Notes under the pieces: model-generated
Told to the model about the DNA's origin: nothing
The model's input: only the letters and a program-made list of their open reading frames with translations
Databases searched by the model: none
Source: Jejuia rubra
GTDB lineage: Bacteria > Bacteroidota > Bacteroidia > Flavobacteriales > Flavobacteriaceae
Length of the DNA stretch: 64,000 nucleotides
Reading direction: 5' to 3'
Assembly (NCBI RefSeq): GCF_042684665.1
Contig: NZ_JBHULY010000025.1
Coordinates: 100,343-164,342, forward strand
Shown here: one piece after another, positions 18,261 to 26,836 of the stretch
How positions within the stretch are numbered: position 1 is the stretch's first letter
How the letters are laid out: the number at the start of each line of letters is the position of its first letter
Translations under genes and position numbers: made by a program

Positions 18261-19346
18261 TCAGCGACTTTGCGCGAAAAATTCCAAAACAACTTCCGCC
18301 GCGACAAATGGCGTAGTCTCATTGTTTTCGACTAATATTAGTTGTTCTTTTAAGGCTTTTTTGATTTTGGGTTGATTGAAAAAATCGGATTTTAAGCGCT
18401 CCTCTATGGTTTGGATGAGCCAAAATTTGTTTTGTTCGTTGCGTTTGGTGTTGAAATAGCCGTTATTTTGAGTGAGTTCGAAGTACTCGGAAATCAATTT
18501 CCAGATATCGGCAATGCCCTCATTATGCAAAGCACTACATAAGGTGACTTTTGGCGTCCAGTTGGATGCTTTTTTAGGATACAGATGTAAAGCCCTGTTA
18601 AACTCTACTTTTGCCAATTTCGCCCGTTTTTGGTTGTCCCCATCAGCTTTATTGATGGCAATGGTATCGGCCATTTCGATGATGCCGCGTTTTATGCCTT
18701 GCAATTCGTCTCCGGCACCTGCTAATTTCAACAATAAAAAGAAATCTACCATGCTATGCACGGCAGTTTCACTTTGGCCCACACCGACCGTTTCAATTAT
18801 GATTACATCAAACCCTGCAGCTTCACATAGGATTATGGTTTCACGCGTTTTTCTGGCCACCCCACCCAATGAATTTCCTGAGGCCGATGGACGGATGTAT
18901 GCATTTCTGTCCTTTACCAATGTTTCCATTCGGGTTTTATCGCCTAAAATACTGCCTTTAGTGAGTGTACTACTGGGGTCAATCACCAAAACGGCTACCC
19001 GTTTTCCTAATTTAGTGAGATGCGTCCCAAAGGTTTCGATAAATGTGCTTTTGCCCACACCCGGTACTCCGGTAATGCCGATGCGGACGGAATTGTTGGC
19101 CTGGGGAAGGCATTGTTTTATGATGGCATTGGCCTGTTTGGTGTGCTTTTGATTGGCGCTTTCAACAAGCGTAATGGCGCGACTTAAGTCGCTGATATTT
19201 TGATTTAAAATACCTTTTACAAGTTTATCTGAATCCAGATTTTTAAGTCGTTTGGATTTGAAATCGGAAATGGAGGCGGTGTTGATGATTTTTGGTTCAG
19301 AAACACCTTCTTGTTCTTGTAATGCTGATTTCTTTTTTTTGGACAC
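18261..19346 (-). CDS. meaB: MeaB-type G-protein chaperone of methylmalonyl-CoA mutase
   Basis: SIMIBI-class GTPase (ArgK/MeaB) that protects and reloads the B12-dependent mutase. 361 residues: Walker A GVPGVGKST, then VLVIDPSS, GDKTRM, ETVGVGQSE (switch II) and NKADGD (NKxD). The N-terminal extension of about 60 residues and the C-terminal dimerisation helix are typical. The mutase genes are not in this window. It lies 46 bp downstream of the DUF2911 gene on the same strand and may share its transcript. A long open frame on the opposite strand is only a shadow. Confidence 0.93.
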   Translation of the reverse strand: MSKKKKSALQEQEGVSEPKIINTASISDFKSKRLKNLDSDKLVKGILNQNISDLSRAITLVESANQKHTKQANAIIKQCLPQANNSVRIGITGVPGVGKSTFIETFGTHLTKLGKRVAVLVIDPSSTLTKGSILGDKTRMETLVKDRNAYIRPSASGNSLGGVARKTRETIILCEAAGFDVIIIETVGVGQSETAVHSMVDFFLLLKLAGAGDELQGIKRGIIEMADTIAINKADGDNQKRAKLAKVEFNRALHLYPKKASNWTPKVTLCSALHNEGIADIWKLISEYFELTQNNGYFNTKRNEQNKFWLIQTIEERLKSDFFNQPKIKKALKEQLILVENNETTPFVAAEVVLEFFAQSR

Positions 19347-19392
19347 GGTAAAAGGGATGTGATACCAAGATAATATTTTAATCGATATGCTG

Positions 19393-19947
19393 TTATCGCA
19401 AAGGCACTTTTATCCGAACGTCGTCCCAAGCTAAAGTCATAAAAAGCCTATCGGTTGAATTGTCGAATGCGATGGTGAATTGCTCCACTGTCGTATCTAA
19501 TGTTTCTACTGGAACTTTATAATTGATAATGTCAAATTGTGCTTCTCGGAGGGGTTTTAAGGTTTGGTGGTCAACACCCCATGGGTATTGTTTGCTATTG
19601 AAAATCACTTCCCAAAGGGTATCGTTTGGGATGGTCCAAAGGGTGTATTTGCCTTTGGGCAGGGAATCGTTTCCGATTTTTAGGGCTTGATTGGTTTCAA
19701 AGGTGGTGGCTTCGTTAGCTCCGGTGCGCCATACTTCGCCGAAAGGCACCAGGGCTCCAAATACTTCTCGCCCCCGTTTTGACGGCCGATTGTAGAATAC
19801 TTTTAAGCTTAAATCATCTACTTTGAAGGCTACGGTTTTCTTCGGGCTTTTGCGTTTTTGGAGGCCGTCGTTCATGTAGGAATACACAAAAACGAAGCCG
19901 GCGGCCAGTATTAAAATAAAAATAACACGCTTTAAAAAAGTGTTCAT
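19393..19947 (-). CDS. DUF2911 domain protein, membrane-anchored
   Basis: 184 residues: an N-terminal hydrophobic segment (about 5-24) acting as signal or anchor, then the DUF2911 core with LKVFYNRPSKRGREVFG, PFGEVWRTGANEATTFE and LPKGKYTLWTIP. DUF2911 proteins are common exported proteins in Bacteroidota with no proven role. It is divergent from the sigma factor gene across a 533-bp repeat-filled gap. Confidence 0.85.
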   Translation of the reverse strand: MNTFLKRVIFILILAAGFVFVYSYMNDGLQKRKSPKKTVAFKVDDLSLKVFYNRPSKRGREVFGALVPFGEVWRTGANEATTFETNQALKIGNDSLPKGKYTLWTIPNDTLWEVIFNSKQYPWGVDHQTLKPLREAQFDIINYKVPVETLDTTVEQFTIAFDNSTDRLFMTLAWDDVRIKVPLR

Positions 19948-20119
19948 GTGAGAGCAATTTTTGGAGCACTAAATATACTCGATAAACGATGATTTATAAA
20001 ATGGAAACGCTATTTTATTTAGCTTTGTTGTGTATCTGGATTGGTCACGTCCCGATAGCTGGTTGGATCAGGGATTTTGACGGATTTGTTGTACGGGTTT
20101 TGGCAAACGCGAAATGTAG

Positions 20120-20337
20120 TTTGGGTTAGGCAAATGGCTTTGGCGGGTTGGCCCGCGTTAGGGATAGAAGCGGCATCCTTTTTTGCTTTTCGAATTGCCT
20201 TTCGACTGCGCTCAAGGTGACATGCAAAAAAAGATATAGCGGATAGCCCGACCCGAAGCGATCCTGCAAGGTTTTACTTGCACTGAGCGGAGTCGAAGTG
20301 AAAAACCTTGTAGGTATGAGCGAAGGGTAACGCCCAA
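20120..20337 (-). repeat. GGGCGTTA/CCCTAACGC element, copy B
   Basis: Read on the minus strand it starts TTGGGCGTTACCCTTCG (to 20337), has GGGTCGGGCT with TCCGCTATATCTTTTTT, and ends CTATCCCTAACGCGGGC, then AACCCGCCAAAGCCATTTGCC. The middle carries a hairpin repeat (20263-20314) with a conserved core. Between this element and the sigma gene (20338-20408) is a further hairpin around GATTCCGATTTCC/AAAAATCGAAATC. The 19948-20119 stretch shows nothing else recognisable. Confidence 0.75.
20263..20314. repeat. CCTnnnAGGTTT hairpin with ACTTGCRCTGAGCG core (copy 1)
   Basis: CCTGCAAGGTTTT pairs with AAAAACCTTGTAGG around a core ACTTGCACTGAGCGGAGTCG. The copy at 51809 has the same core but a different outer stem that is still complementary. 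Confidence 0.65.
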
Positions 20338-20480
20338 CTTCTCGATACGATTCCGATTTCCAAAAATCGAAATCACTCGAAGTGACACTAATTTTCAAGA
20401 AAAGTAAAGTTTTTTGCAACACTCAACTTTTTCTGTCGTCTTTAGAAATGAACAACTAACTGAGTCCAAAAGCACACCGC

Positions 20481-21026
20481 ATGTTTCAAGTTGACATTAT
20501 TGAACAATGTAAACAGAACGATCGTAAGGCACAATTGCAGTTGTACAACCAGTACTGCAATGGGATGTACATTGTGGCGAAACGGTTTTTGAAGGATGCG
20601 CACGAGGCCGAGGATGTGGTGCAGGAAGCGTTTATAAAGGCGTTTTCGAAACTGCATCAGTACAAAGCTGAGGTGACTTTTGGGGCTTGGTTGAAACGTA
20701 TTGTCATTAATAAAAGTATCGACGTTCTGAAATCAAAAAAACAACAGTTAGTAGAATTGGACGAGGTGCACCTTAAAGTTGTGGATACGGATGACAAATG
20801 GTTAGTAGACGATGCAATTACGGTAAACCATGTGAAGCGGGCGATCAATCAACTGCCCGATAAATATCAATATGTGTTGATGCTGTATTTGATTGAGGGG
20901 TACGATCATCAAGAGATTTCGGAGATTTTGAATATCTCGCAGGTGGCGTCCCGCACGCAATTATCCAGAGGCAAAGTGAAATTACAGGAACTTTTAACAA
21001 CAGAAAAAAATGGCACGGGATATTAG
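20481..21026 (+). CDS. ECF-type RNA polymerase sigma factor
   Basis: 181 residues: region 2 with LYNQYCNGMYIVAKRFLKDAHEAEDVVQEAFIKAF, linker, then region 4 with LPDKYQYVLMLYLIEGYDHQEISEILNISQVASRTQLSRGKVKLQELL (helix-turn-helix). It resembles the SigW/RpoE-like factors often found with DUF4097 proteins. The 3' end overlaps the next gene by 17 nt, so translation is likely coupled. No clear self-type promoter was identified upstream. Confidence 0.92.
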   Translation: MFQVDIIEQCKQNDRKAQLQLYNQYCNGMYIVAKRFLKDAHEAEDVVQEAFIKAFSKLHQYKAEVTFGAWLKRIVINKSIDVLKSKKQQLVELDEVHLKVVDTDDKWLVDDAITVNHVKRAINQLPDKYQYVLMLYLIEGYDHQEISEILNISQVASRTQLSRGKVKLQELLTTEKNGTGY

Positions 21027-21579
21027 AGATTTATTTAAGGAAGACAACGTTGCACGCGAGACGATGCCCGAAAGCCACGAGGCGCGTTTTTTGGAAAAGC
21101 TGGACGTGGCGTTTCCGGAAGATAAGCGGGCTACAAAAACCCATTGGTGGTTTATGGCGGCGAGTGTTGTGGTGCTCATTGGCTTGGGTATTAGGGCTTT
21201 GAATTATTTTCAGGCCGAAAAACCGGGGAAGGTTGAATTGGCCGGAGTGAAGACCAAAACCTTGGGGGATGTGTCCCCAGGACTGAAAAAGGTTGAGGAT
21301 TACTATTTGGCGAGTATCAATTTGGAGCTGTCCAAGATGAAACCTACCCCCGAAACCAAAGCCATTTTTGATGGGTATTTGGAGCAGTTGGAAACCTTAA
21401 ATCAGGAATATGAGCGTTTATCTGCGGAGTTGACCGAAAACGGACCGACAGAGTTAACGGTAAATGCGCTTATTGATAATTTGAAATTTCGTTTGCACTT
21501 GTTGTATCGCTTAAAAGAACAATTGAACACTTTGGATGTTTCGGACGACCTGGTTGAAGAGACATCCCAAACGACTTAA
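21010..21579 (+). CDS. Single-pass membrane protein, probable anti-sigma partner
   Basis: 189 residues: cytoplasmic N-terminal region (about 1-47), one membrane helix (WWFMAASVVVLIGLGIRAL, about 49-67), and a helical, coiled-coil-like outer region rich in Leu/Glu to the end. The layout (short N-terminal cytosolic part, one membrane helix) and the 17-nt overlap with the sigma gene suggest an anti-sigma factor, but no zinc-binding ZAS motif is seen. The role is inferred from context. Confidence 0.65.
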   Translation: MARDIRDLFKEDNVARETMPESHEARFLEKLDVAFPEDKRATKTHWWFMAASVVVLIGLGIRALNYFQAEKPGKVELAGVKTKTLGDVSPGLKKVEDYYLASINLELSKMKPTPETKAIFDGYLEQLETLNQEYERLSAELTENGPTELTVNALIDNLKFRLHLLYRLKEQLNTLDVSDDLVEETSQTT

Positions 21580-21589
21580 AAATCAAAAA

Positions 21590-23122
21590 ATGAATAGAAT
21601 AATCATAAGATTACAAATACTGGTGCTGGGACTTTGCTTTGCATCGACGCTTAGCGCACAGGATAAAATGACCAAGGTGTCGCAGTCCATTAATGTGGAC
21701 AAGGATGTAACCATAGATTTGAATACGAGCTATTGTAATATCGTTATCGACACTTGGAACAAAAACGAGGTGGCCATTGAAGCCTATATTGAAGCTGAAG
21801 ACCTTTCCAAGGAAGTGATGGAGCAGGCCCTAAAGGGTTGGGCGTTGGATGTTGATGGGTCACAGAATTTGGTGACTATCAACTCCAATAAAGGTGGAAG
21901 GCACAATGTTTGGGTGTACAACCACGACGGTCATGACGTTGATGTAAGGGTGATAATGGATGAGCTAAAGCACGATCTGGCTGATATGCCTGAGATTCCT
22001 GAAATACCAGAGTTGCCTGAAATGCCCGAAATGGCACCGTTGCCACCGTTACCAGAATTGCCGCCATTGCCTGAGGGTATCCATAAGCTTCAATTTGACT
22101 ATAAGGCGTACCAAAAGGATGGCGATAAATATTTAGAGGAATGGTCTAAGGAGATTGAGTCGCAGTATGGCGAGGACTATGCCAAGAAAATGGAAGCTTG
22201 GGGCGATAAATTCGGAAAGGAATGGGGCGAAAAGTTTGGAAAGCAGATGGAAGAATGGGGCAAGAAGTTTGGTAATGAATGGGAAGCTAAATTTGAAGTG
22301 GAGATGGAAGAGTGGGGCGAGGCCTATGCCGAAAAAATGGAAAAACGTGCCGAGCGCATGGAAGACATTCAGGAAAAACGAGCTTTGGTCATGGAGGAAA
22401 GAGCCAAGGCCATGGAAAACAGAGCCCAGGCCATGGAAAAACGACATAAAGAGCGTGAGAAGCATGCCGAGAAACGTAGAAAACTTTCTGAGGAACGTCG
22501 CGTTTTGGTTGAAGAACTGTTGAATAAAGGCAGTCATTCCAATGTAAAGAAAACCATCATTATAAGAATGCCGAAAAAGGCAAAATTGAAGGTGAACGTA
22601 AGGCATGGTGAACTGGAATTTGCTTCGGTGGTGGACGATGTTCAGGCGGATTTGAACTATACCAAGTTTAAAGCACTAGGCATTAATGGAAGCAAAACTT
22701 CCATTAGTGCCTCTTATGCCCCGGTGTATGTTTCCGATTGGAATTTAGGCGAGCTTAATTTAAACCATGTGCGGGATGCGCAATTAAAGACCGTAAAGCA
22801 TGTGGTGCTTAATGCCAATTCCTCCAATGTAAAAATCAATAATGTGGTCAACAGTGCCATTGTGGATAGCAATATTGGCGACGTTAAAATTCTAAACGTC
22901 AATGATACCTTTTCCAATTTGAACTTTATTTTGCAGAATAACAAGGCTTATGTGGTATTGCCAAAAGTGAACTATAACTTAAACTACAAGGGAAAAAACG
23001 CCGTGGTGATTCACCCTGATAATACCAATGGGAAAAACGCATCTTCATTTTCCATTAGCCACCCCGATAGTAACAAAACTGTTGTTGTAAATGCAAAATA
23101 CAGCAGGGTGATTCTAGAGTAG
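21590..23122 (+). CDS. DUF4097-like putative adhesin with long charged Trp/Glu-rich insert
   Basis: The frame opens at 21536, but the ATG at 21590 starts a signal peptide (MNRIIIRLQILVLGLCFASTLSAQ) and is preferred. 510 residues: a beta-rich N-terminal part (VDKDVTIDLNTSYCNIVIDTWNKNEV), a Pro/Glu/Leu stretch (EIPEIPELPEMPEM..., about 125-155), a roughly 130-residue highly charged region with recurring WG-x-KFG-x-EW and EKMEKRAERM units, and a C-terminal beta-helix-like DUF4097 region (about 315-510). Members of this group are thought to be envelope proteins; the function is unproven. It lies 11 bp after the preceding membrane protein gene, in one likely operon with the sigma factor. Confidence 0.75.
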   Translation: MNRIIIRLQILVLGLCFASTLSAQDKMTKVSQSINVDKDVTIDLNTSYCNIVIDTWNKNEVAIEAYIEAEDLSKEVMEQALKGWALDVDGSQNLVTINSNKGGRHNVWVYNHDGHDVDVRVIMDELKHDLADMPEIPEIPELPEMPEMAPLPPLPELPPLPEGIHKLQFDYKAYQKDGDKYLEEWSKEIESQYGEDYAKKMEAWGDKFGKEWGEKFGKQMEEWGKKFGNEWEAKFEVEMEEWGEAYAEKMEKRAERMEDIQEKRALVMEERAKAMENRAQAMEKRHKEREKHAEKRRKLSEERRVLVEELLNKGSHSNVKKTIIIRMPKKAKLKVNVRHGELEFASVVDDVQADLNYTKFKALGINGSKTSISASYAPVYVSDWNLGELNLNHVRDAQLKTVKHVVLNANSSNVKINNVVNSAIVDSNIGDVKILNVNDTFSNLNFILQNNKAYVVLPKVNYNLNYKGKNAVVIHPDNTNGKNASSFSISHPDSNKTVVVNAKYSRVILE

Positions 23123-23152
23123 ATTTCTTAGATTTGGGGAAATCGATCTGGT

Positions 23153-23839
23153 ATGACCCCAAACGAATTTCAAACCTTTCTTAAAAGCATTTGCCCCAAA
23201 CCGCTTCATGTTTTAGATGTTTCTATTCCCAAGTCGAAATATGTGCATTTGGACCTTTCCGAAAGCAACCTTGAACTCCAAAACGTCAACACTGCTTCTT
23301 CTGCAGATTTTTCAAAATATATTGATTCCTGTTTAAAACGACATAACGCTCTTGTGGCCTATGGTGGTTATAATGAGGTGAGAACCATTTATAATCGGAG
23401 CCATCATTTTAATACAGGTGAATCCGAAAGGCGAAGTATCCATTTGGGTTTGGATTTATGGTGCGACGCCGGTACTTCAATTTATGCGCCTTTGGATGGG
23501 GAAGTGCACAGTTTTAAAAATAACGACAATTTTGGGGATTATGGCCCCACTATCATTTTAGAGCACAGCATTTTTGGCACTCGTTTTTATACGCTTTATG
23601 GGCATTTAAGCTTGGAATCCATTGCTGATTTAAGTGCAGGGCAGGTTTTAAAAAAAGGGGAGGTGTTTGCTTCTTTAGGTGATGTCTCCATAAACGGGGA
23701 TTATCCTCCTCATCTGCATTTTCAAATTATTAGGGATTTGCAGGGGTATTTTGGGGATTACCCCGGGGTGTGTTGTAAAGCGGATTTGGCGTTTTACTTG
23801 GGGAATTGCCCTGATCCGGGGTTGGTTTTGGGGTTTTGA
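23153..23839 (+). CDS. M23-family (LytM) metallopeptidase, no signal peptide visible
   Basis: 228 residues. The LytM zinc site is complete: HLGLDLWCDAG (HxxxD) and PPHLHFQI (HxH), with GPTIILEHSIFGTRFYTLYGHL between them. Family members cleave peptidoglycan cross-links. The N-terminus (MTPNEFQTFLKSICPKP) is not a signal sequence and no upstream start would give one, so export is unexplained; some Bacteroidota homologues share this. It follows the adhesin gene after 30 bp. Confidence 0.85.
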   Translation: MTPNEFQTFLKSICPKPLHVLDVSIPKSKYVHLDLSESNLELQNVNTASSADFSKYIDSCLKRHNALVAYGGYNEVRTIYNRSHHFNTGESERRSIHLGLDLWCDAGTSIYAPLDGEVHSFKNNDNFGDYGPTIILEHSIFGTRFYTLYGHLSLESIADLSAGQVLKKGEVFASLGDVSINGDYPPHLHFQIIRDLQGYFGDYPGVCCKADLAFYLGNCPDPGLVLGF

Positions 23840-23910
23840 GATTAGCCAGTGTTTATATACTTCTTAAGTGGCTTTTATCTCAGTTCTTTGTTGGCAAATC
23901 ATTTTTTTAT

Positions 23911-24318
23911 TCAACTAATTTGGATTCCTATATTTTCAAACATCTCTTTAGTTTTTATAATATCCGATTCATTTTTCATTTCCATTAAATCTCGAAACTT
24001 TCCGTTTTTCAATTTCAGACTGAACCTTTTTCGACCAAAGACTTGCTTTTCGGTAAGCGAGCTGATTTCGGATATATTCAATTTTTCAGATGCTGTTTTT
24101 TTAAGAATTTGATATGTAAACAAAACGATTGAAAAATTACCAAGAATTATCCAAATAAAACCCATCCATTCCATTTGTTTTTCGTCCAACACAAATAGAG
24201 GAAAAAGAACAGAATTAATAAGCGTAAAAATCAGCGATACATTCATTAATAAATATTGCTTTTTTAATCCGTCTTTTATTTCAATCGTCTTTTCGATTTC
24301 ATTAAATTTAATTTTCAT
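23911..24318 (-). CDS. Small two-TM hypothetical protein
   Basis: 135 residues with two hydrophobic helices (about 27-47 and 53-73), then a PH-like C-terminal part (ISSLTEKQVFGRKRFSLKLKNGKFRDLMEMKNESDIIKTKEMFENIGI) that resembles bacterial PH-type membrane proteins. AT-rich relative to neighbours and convergent with the M23 gene. I do not recognise a named family. Confidence 0.55.
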   Translation of the reverse strand: MKIKFNEIEKTIEIKDGLKKQYLLMNVSLIFTLINSVLFPLFVLDEKQMEWMGFIWIILGNFSIVLFTYQILKKTASEKLNISEISSLTEKQVFGRKRFSLKLKNGKFRDLMEMKNESDIIKTKEMFENIGIQIS

Positions 24319-24416
24319 CGTAATGTTTTTTCAAATGTTTGACAACTTATTTATATGCAGAATTTTCTTCCTTTTGTACGGCTATTTTGCCTGGCTTTGG
24401 AGAACTTTAGTTTAAG

Positions 24417-25187
24417 TTACTTCTTCCGCCTTTGATACCGTCGCTTTTCAATATTCTTAATATAAATATGTTTATATCTGGGGTTGTTGGGCGCATTGCG
24501 CTCTTCAATCTCAAATTTTCCAGTGGATTTTATCAAAGGTGTCAGCTTTTGGAAGCCGTAGTTTCTGGAATCAAAATTGGGGCGTTTTTTCTGTATCAAA
24601 CTTCCCACATCCCCAAGGAATGCCCAACCGTCCTCATCCGAAAGATCGGCAATGGATGAGCGTATCAAATTGATTTCTTTATGGGTAATTTTGTCAACTG
24701 AGGGTTTCGATTCCTTTTTGTCATCGCCATTCTCAGCATCCTCTTTTTCTTCGGTTCTGCTTCCTAAAATTTCAATGTAAATGAATTTGTCGCAAGCTAC
24801 TATAAATGGATTAGGTGTTTTTCGTTCGCCAATGCCAATCACCTGCATACGGGCCTCTCGAAGCCTTAGGGCAAGCCGCGTGAAGTCGCTATCACTAGAC
24901 ACGATACAAAACCCATCTACTTTGCCTGAATATAGAATATCCATCGCATCGATAATCATGGCGGAGTCGGTTGCATTCTTCCCAATGGTGTAGCTGTATT
25001 GTTGTACCGGAGTAATGGCATTTTCTAGGAGTACGTTTTTCCATTTGTTTAAATGGGGTTTGGTCCAATCGCCATAAATACGTTTAATGGAAGGGTTGCC
25101 GTACTTTGCGATTTCTTCCATCATTTCCTTTACATGGCCAGCTGGTATATTGTCGCCATCAATTAAAACGGCAAGATTGATGTTCAT
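24417..25187 (-). CDS. NYN-domain putative ribonuclease with LOTUS/OST-HTH domain
   Basis: 256 residues. The N-terminal NYN (PIN-like) domain has NLAVLIDGDNIP, KNATDSAMIIDAMD and FCIVSSDSDFTRLALRLRE, with the acidic residues expected of a metal-dependent RNase (the Asp pair in DGDN, Asp in TDSAM, Asp in SDSD). An acidic linker (SRTEEKEDAENGDDKKE) leads to a C-terminal OST-HTH/LOTUS domain (about 175-245; GWAFLGDVGSLIQKKRPNFDSRNYGFQKLTPLIKS). This is the usual bacterial NYN-LOTUS architecture, thought to act on RNA. Monocistronic. Confidence 0.9.
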   Translation of the reverse strand: MNINLAVLIDGDNIPAGHVKEMMEEIAKYGNPSIKRIYGDWTKPHLNKWKNVLLENAITPVQQYSYTIGKNATDSAMIIDAMDILYSGKVDGFCIVSSDSDFTRLALRLREARMQVIGIGERKTPNPFIVACDKFIYIEILGSRTEEKEDAENGDDKKESKPSVDKITHKEINLIRSSIADLSDEDGWAFLGDVGSLIQKKRPNFDSRNYGFQKLTPLIKSTGKFEIEERNAPNNPRYKHIYIKNIEKRRYQRRKK

Positions 25188-25237
25188 AGTTAAGTTTTAA
25201 AATGAGTTGGTAAGTTAAGGTTTCCTTTTTCGTATCA

Positions 25238-25245
25238 CAAACCTA
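25238..25245 (-). promoter_or_regulatory. -7 element of the NYN-LOTUS gene
   Basis: Minus-strand TAGGTTTG (TAnnTTTG), about 50 bp before the start at 25187. Confidence 0.4.
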
Positions 25246-25343
25246 AAACTGTTTTCTTCTAAATTCTGAATATGTTAAAATATTCAATGAAATACGAGAT
25301 TGTGTTTTAATATTTTCATTCATAAGCTGTTACAGTTAAAAAT

Positions 25344-25357
25344 ATGACAATTATCAT
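25344..25357 (+). promoter_or_regulatory. Crp/Fnr-type palindrome before the TonB-like gene
   Basis: ATGACAATTATCAT, an ATGA(N6)TCAT palindrome like the three at 39760, 55568 and 58298. The nearest -7-like sequence (TAATAATTTG ending at 25400) is 49.5 bp from its centre, not the 36.5 bp seen at the other three, so activation here is less certain. Confidence 0.5.
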
Positions 25358-25464
25358 AGTAATTTACGATAGATTGAAGTAGCTTTAATGTAATAATTTG
25401 AACGTTCCAGATGGTAGATTTTGATAACCATTCTGTTGAGGTGTTAACCATTAAAATTAAAAGC

Positions 25465-26190
25465 ATGATACCTAAAAAGAACCCAGAATTAGAGGTAGGC
25501 CGGAATAGCAGCCTCTATTTTGCCATAGGACTCAATGTTATGCTGTTTTTATCATGGCAGGCATTGGAGTATAAGACCTATGAACAGGAAGAGATTGTAA
25601 CGGATATTGTCCAAATGGATGTAGAAATTGAAGAGGAAATTCCTCTGGTTACTATGGACACACCACCACCTCCGCCACCTCCACCAGCGGTAACACAGGA
25701 GTCGGTAACCATTGTGGAGGACACCGAGGAAGTGGAGGAAACCGTTTTTGAAAGCACTGAGACCAGTCAGGAGGAAGTAATTCGGGACGTAGTTAGGGTT
25801 GAAGATGTGCATGTGGAAGCTGTTGAGGAGTACGTTGAAGTACCTTTTGCCATTATTGAGGATGCTCCGATTTTTCCGGGATGCGAGAATGTTGCGAAAC
25901 CGGAACGTAAAAACTGCTTTCAGGAAATGATAAATGCCCATGTCTCGAATAATTTTAACTACCCAGAAGTAGCTCTGGAAATGGGTATTAGCGGACGGGT
26001 ATATGTCATTTTTGTGATTGCGCCCGATGGTAGCATTACCAAAGTAAGAACCCGCGGACCAGATAAAATGCTTGAGAATGAGGCTAAGCGCATCATCAGT
26101 AAATTGCCAAAAATGATTCCAGGTAAACAGCGAGGCAAACCTGTGAGCGTACCTTTTAGTCTACCTATCAATTTTGTGATGGCCGAATAA
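25465..26190 (+). CDS. Energy transducer TonB-like protein
   Basis: Links the proton-motive force to outer-membrane receptors. The frame begins at 25411, but the ATG at 25465 gives the usual family start (MIPKKNPELEVGRNSSLYFAIGLNVMLFLSWQ), where the membrane anchor is at about 18-35. From there: a Glu/Val-rich region, a run of eight prolines, a long acidic spacer, and the TonB C-terminal domain (about 155-241) with FPGCENVAKPERKNCFQEMI, GRVYVIFVIAPDGSI and LPKMIPGKQRGKPV. The Cys pair in the domain start is typical of flavobacterial forms. ExbB/ExbD are not nearby. An Fnr-type palindrome lies upstream and a strong terminator downstream. Confidence 0.87.
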   Translation: MIPKKNPELEVGRNSSLYFAIGLNVMLFLSWQALEYKTYEQEEIVTDIVQMDVEIEEEIPLVTMDTPPPPPPPPAVTQESVTIVEDTEEVEETVFESTETSQEEVIRDVVRVEDVHVEAVEEYVEVPFAIIEDAPIFPGCENVAKPERKNCFQEMINAHVSNNFNYPEVALEMGISGRVYVIFVIAPDGSITKVRTRGPDKMLENEAKRIISKLPKMIPGKQRGKPVSVPFSLPINFVMAE

Positions 26191-26237
26191 TAAAATACAT
26201 AACTGACTTTTTTGGGTTTAAGCGGTTATTGTGCTTT

Positions 26238-26285
26238 AAAGGCTGAAGATGTCTTAATTTAAGATATTTTCGGCCTTTTCTTTTT
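26238..26285 (+). terminator. Strong intrinsic terminator after the TonB-like gene
   Basis: A 16-bp stem (GGCTGAAGATGTCTTA with TAAGATATTTTCGGCC, only G-U wobbles, no mismatches) closes on a 3-nt loop and is followed by TTTTCTTTTTC. Confidence 0.85.
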
Positions 26286-26411
26286 CTTCATTTGATATAA
26301 AAACCTACTTAATTACAATTCAGTATGGGTATTTAACAATTCGGTAAGGATAGTTTTAATAACTTCGATTTTGCACTGATATTTGTTTCATCATTAAAAA
26401 CTATTACAATA

Positions 26412-26825
26412 ATGAACCGCATTTTTAAGACTATTTGTTGCTTAGTTGTTTTCACTTCTTATGCTAGCTCCCAAAACGACATTACCGTTGTTGTTTCAAA
26501 TTTAGAAAGCAACGCTGGAAAAGTATTTGTCGGGCTCTACAATACCGAGGAAAGTTTCTTGGGAAAGGGCTTTAAGCATGTAAATTCAAAAATTGAAGAT
26601 AATAGTTGTACGGTTGTGTTTAAAAATGTCCCTAACGGTATTTATGCCATTTCTTTATTTCACGATGAAAACGGAAATGACAAAATGGATACGGGTATGT
26701 TTGGCATTCCAAAAGAAGCATACGGATGTTCCAATAATGCCACAGGATTTATGGGGCCTCCAAAATGGGAGGATGCCAAGTTCGAAGTAAAGAATAAATC
26801 AGTAACGCAAAATATTAATCTTTAA
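26412..26825 (+). CDS. DUF2141 secreted protein
   Basis: 137 residues with a signal peptide (MNRIFKTICCLVVFTSYASS). DUF2141 core: ITVVVSNLESNAGKVFVGLYNTEESFL, GIYAISLFHDENGNDKMDTGMFGIPKEAYGCSNNA and FMGPPKWEDAKF. Predicted periplasmic beta-sandwich of unknown function. First gene of a probable operon with the TPR protein and the LytS-type kinase (12 bp to the next ATG). Confidence 0.88.
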   Translation: MNRIFKTICCLVVFTSYASSQNDITVVVSNLESNAGKVFVGLYNTEESFLGKGFKHVNSKIEDNSCTVVFKNVPNGIYAISLFHDENGNDKMDTGMFGIPKEAYGCSNNATGFMGPPKWEDAKFEVKNKSVTQNINL

Positions 26826-26836
26826 AATCAATCAGA

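Noticed and set aside
18472..19152. 226-codon open frame on the plus strand
   Set aside because: Lies wholly antisense to meaB, whose GTPase motifs are clear; no start-region support and no recognisable domain.
22133..22606. 157-codon minus-strand frame rich in Phe/Leu
   Set aside because: Mirror of the Glu/Lys-rich repeat region of the adhesin gene; explained by base composition.
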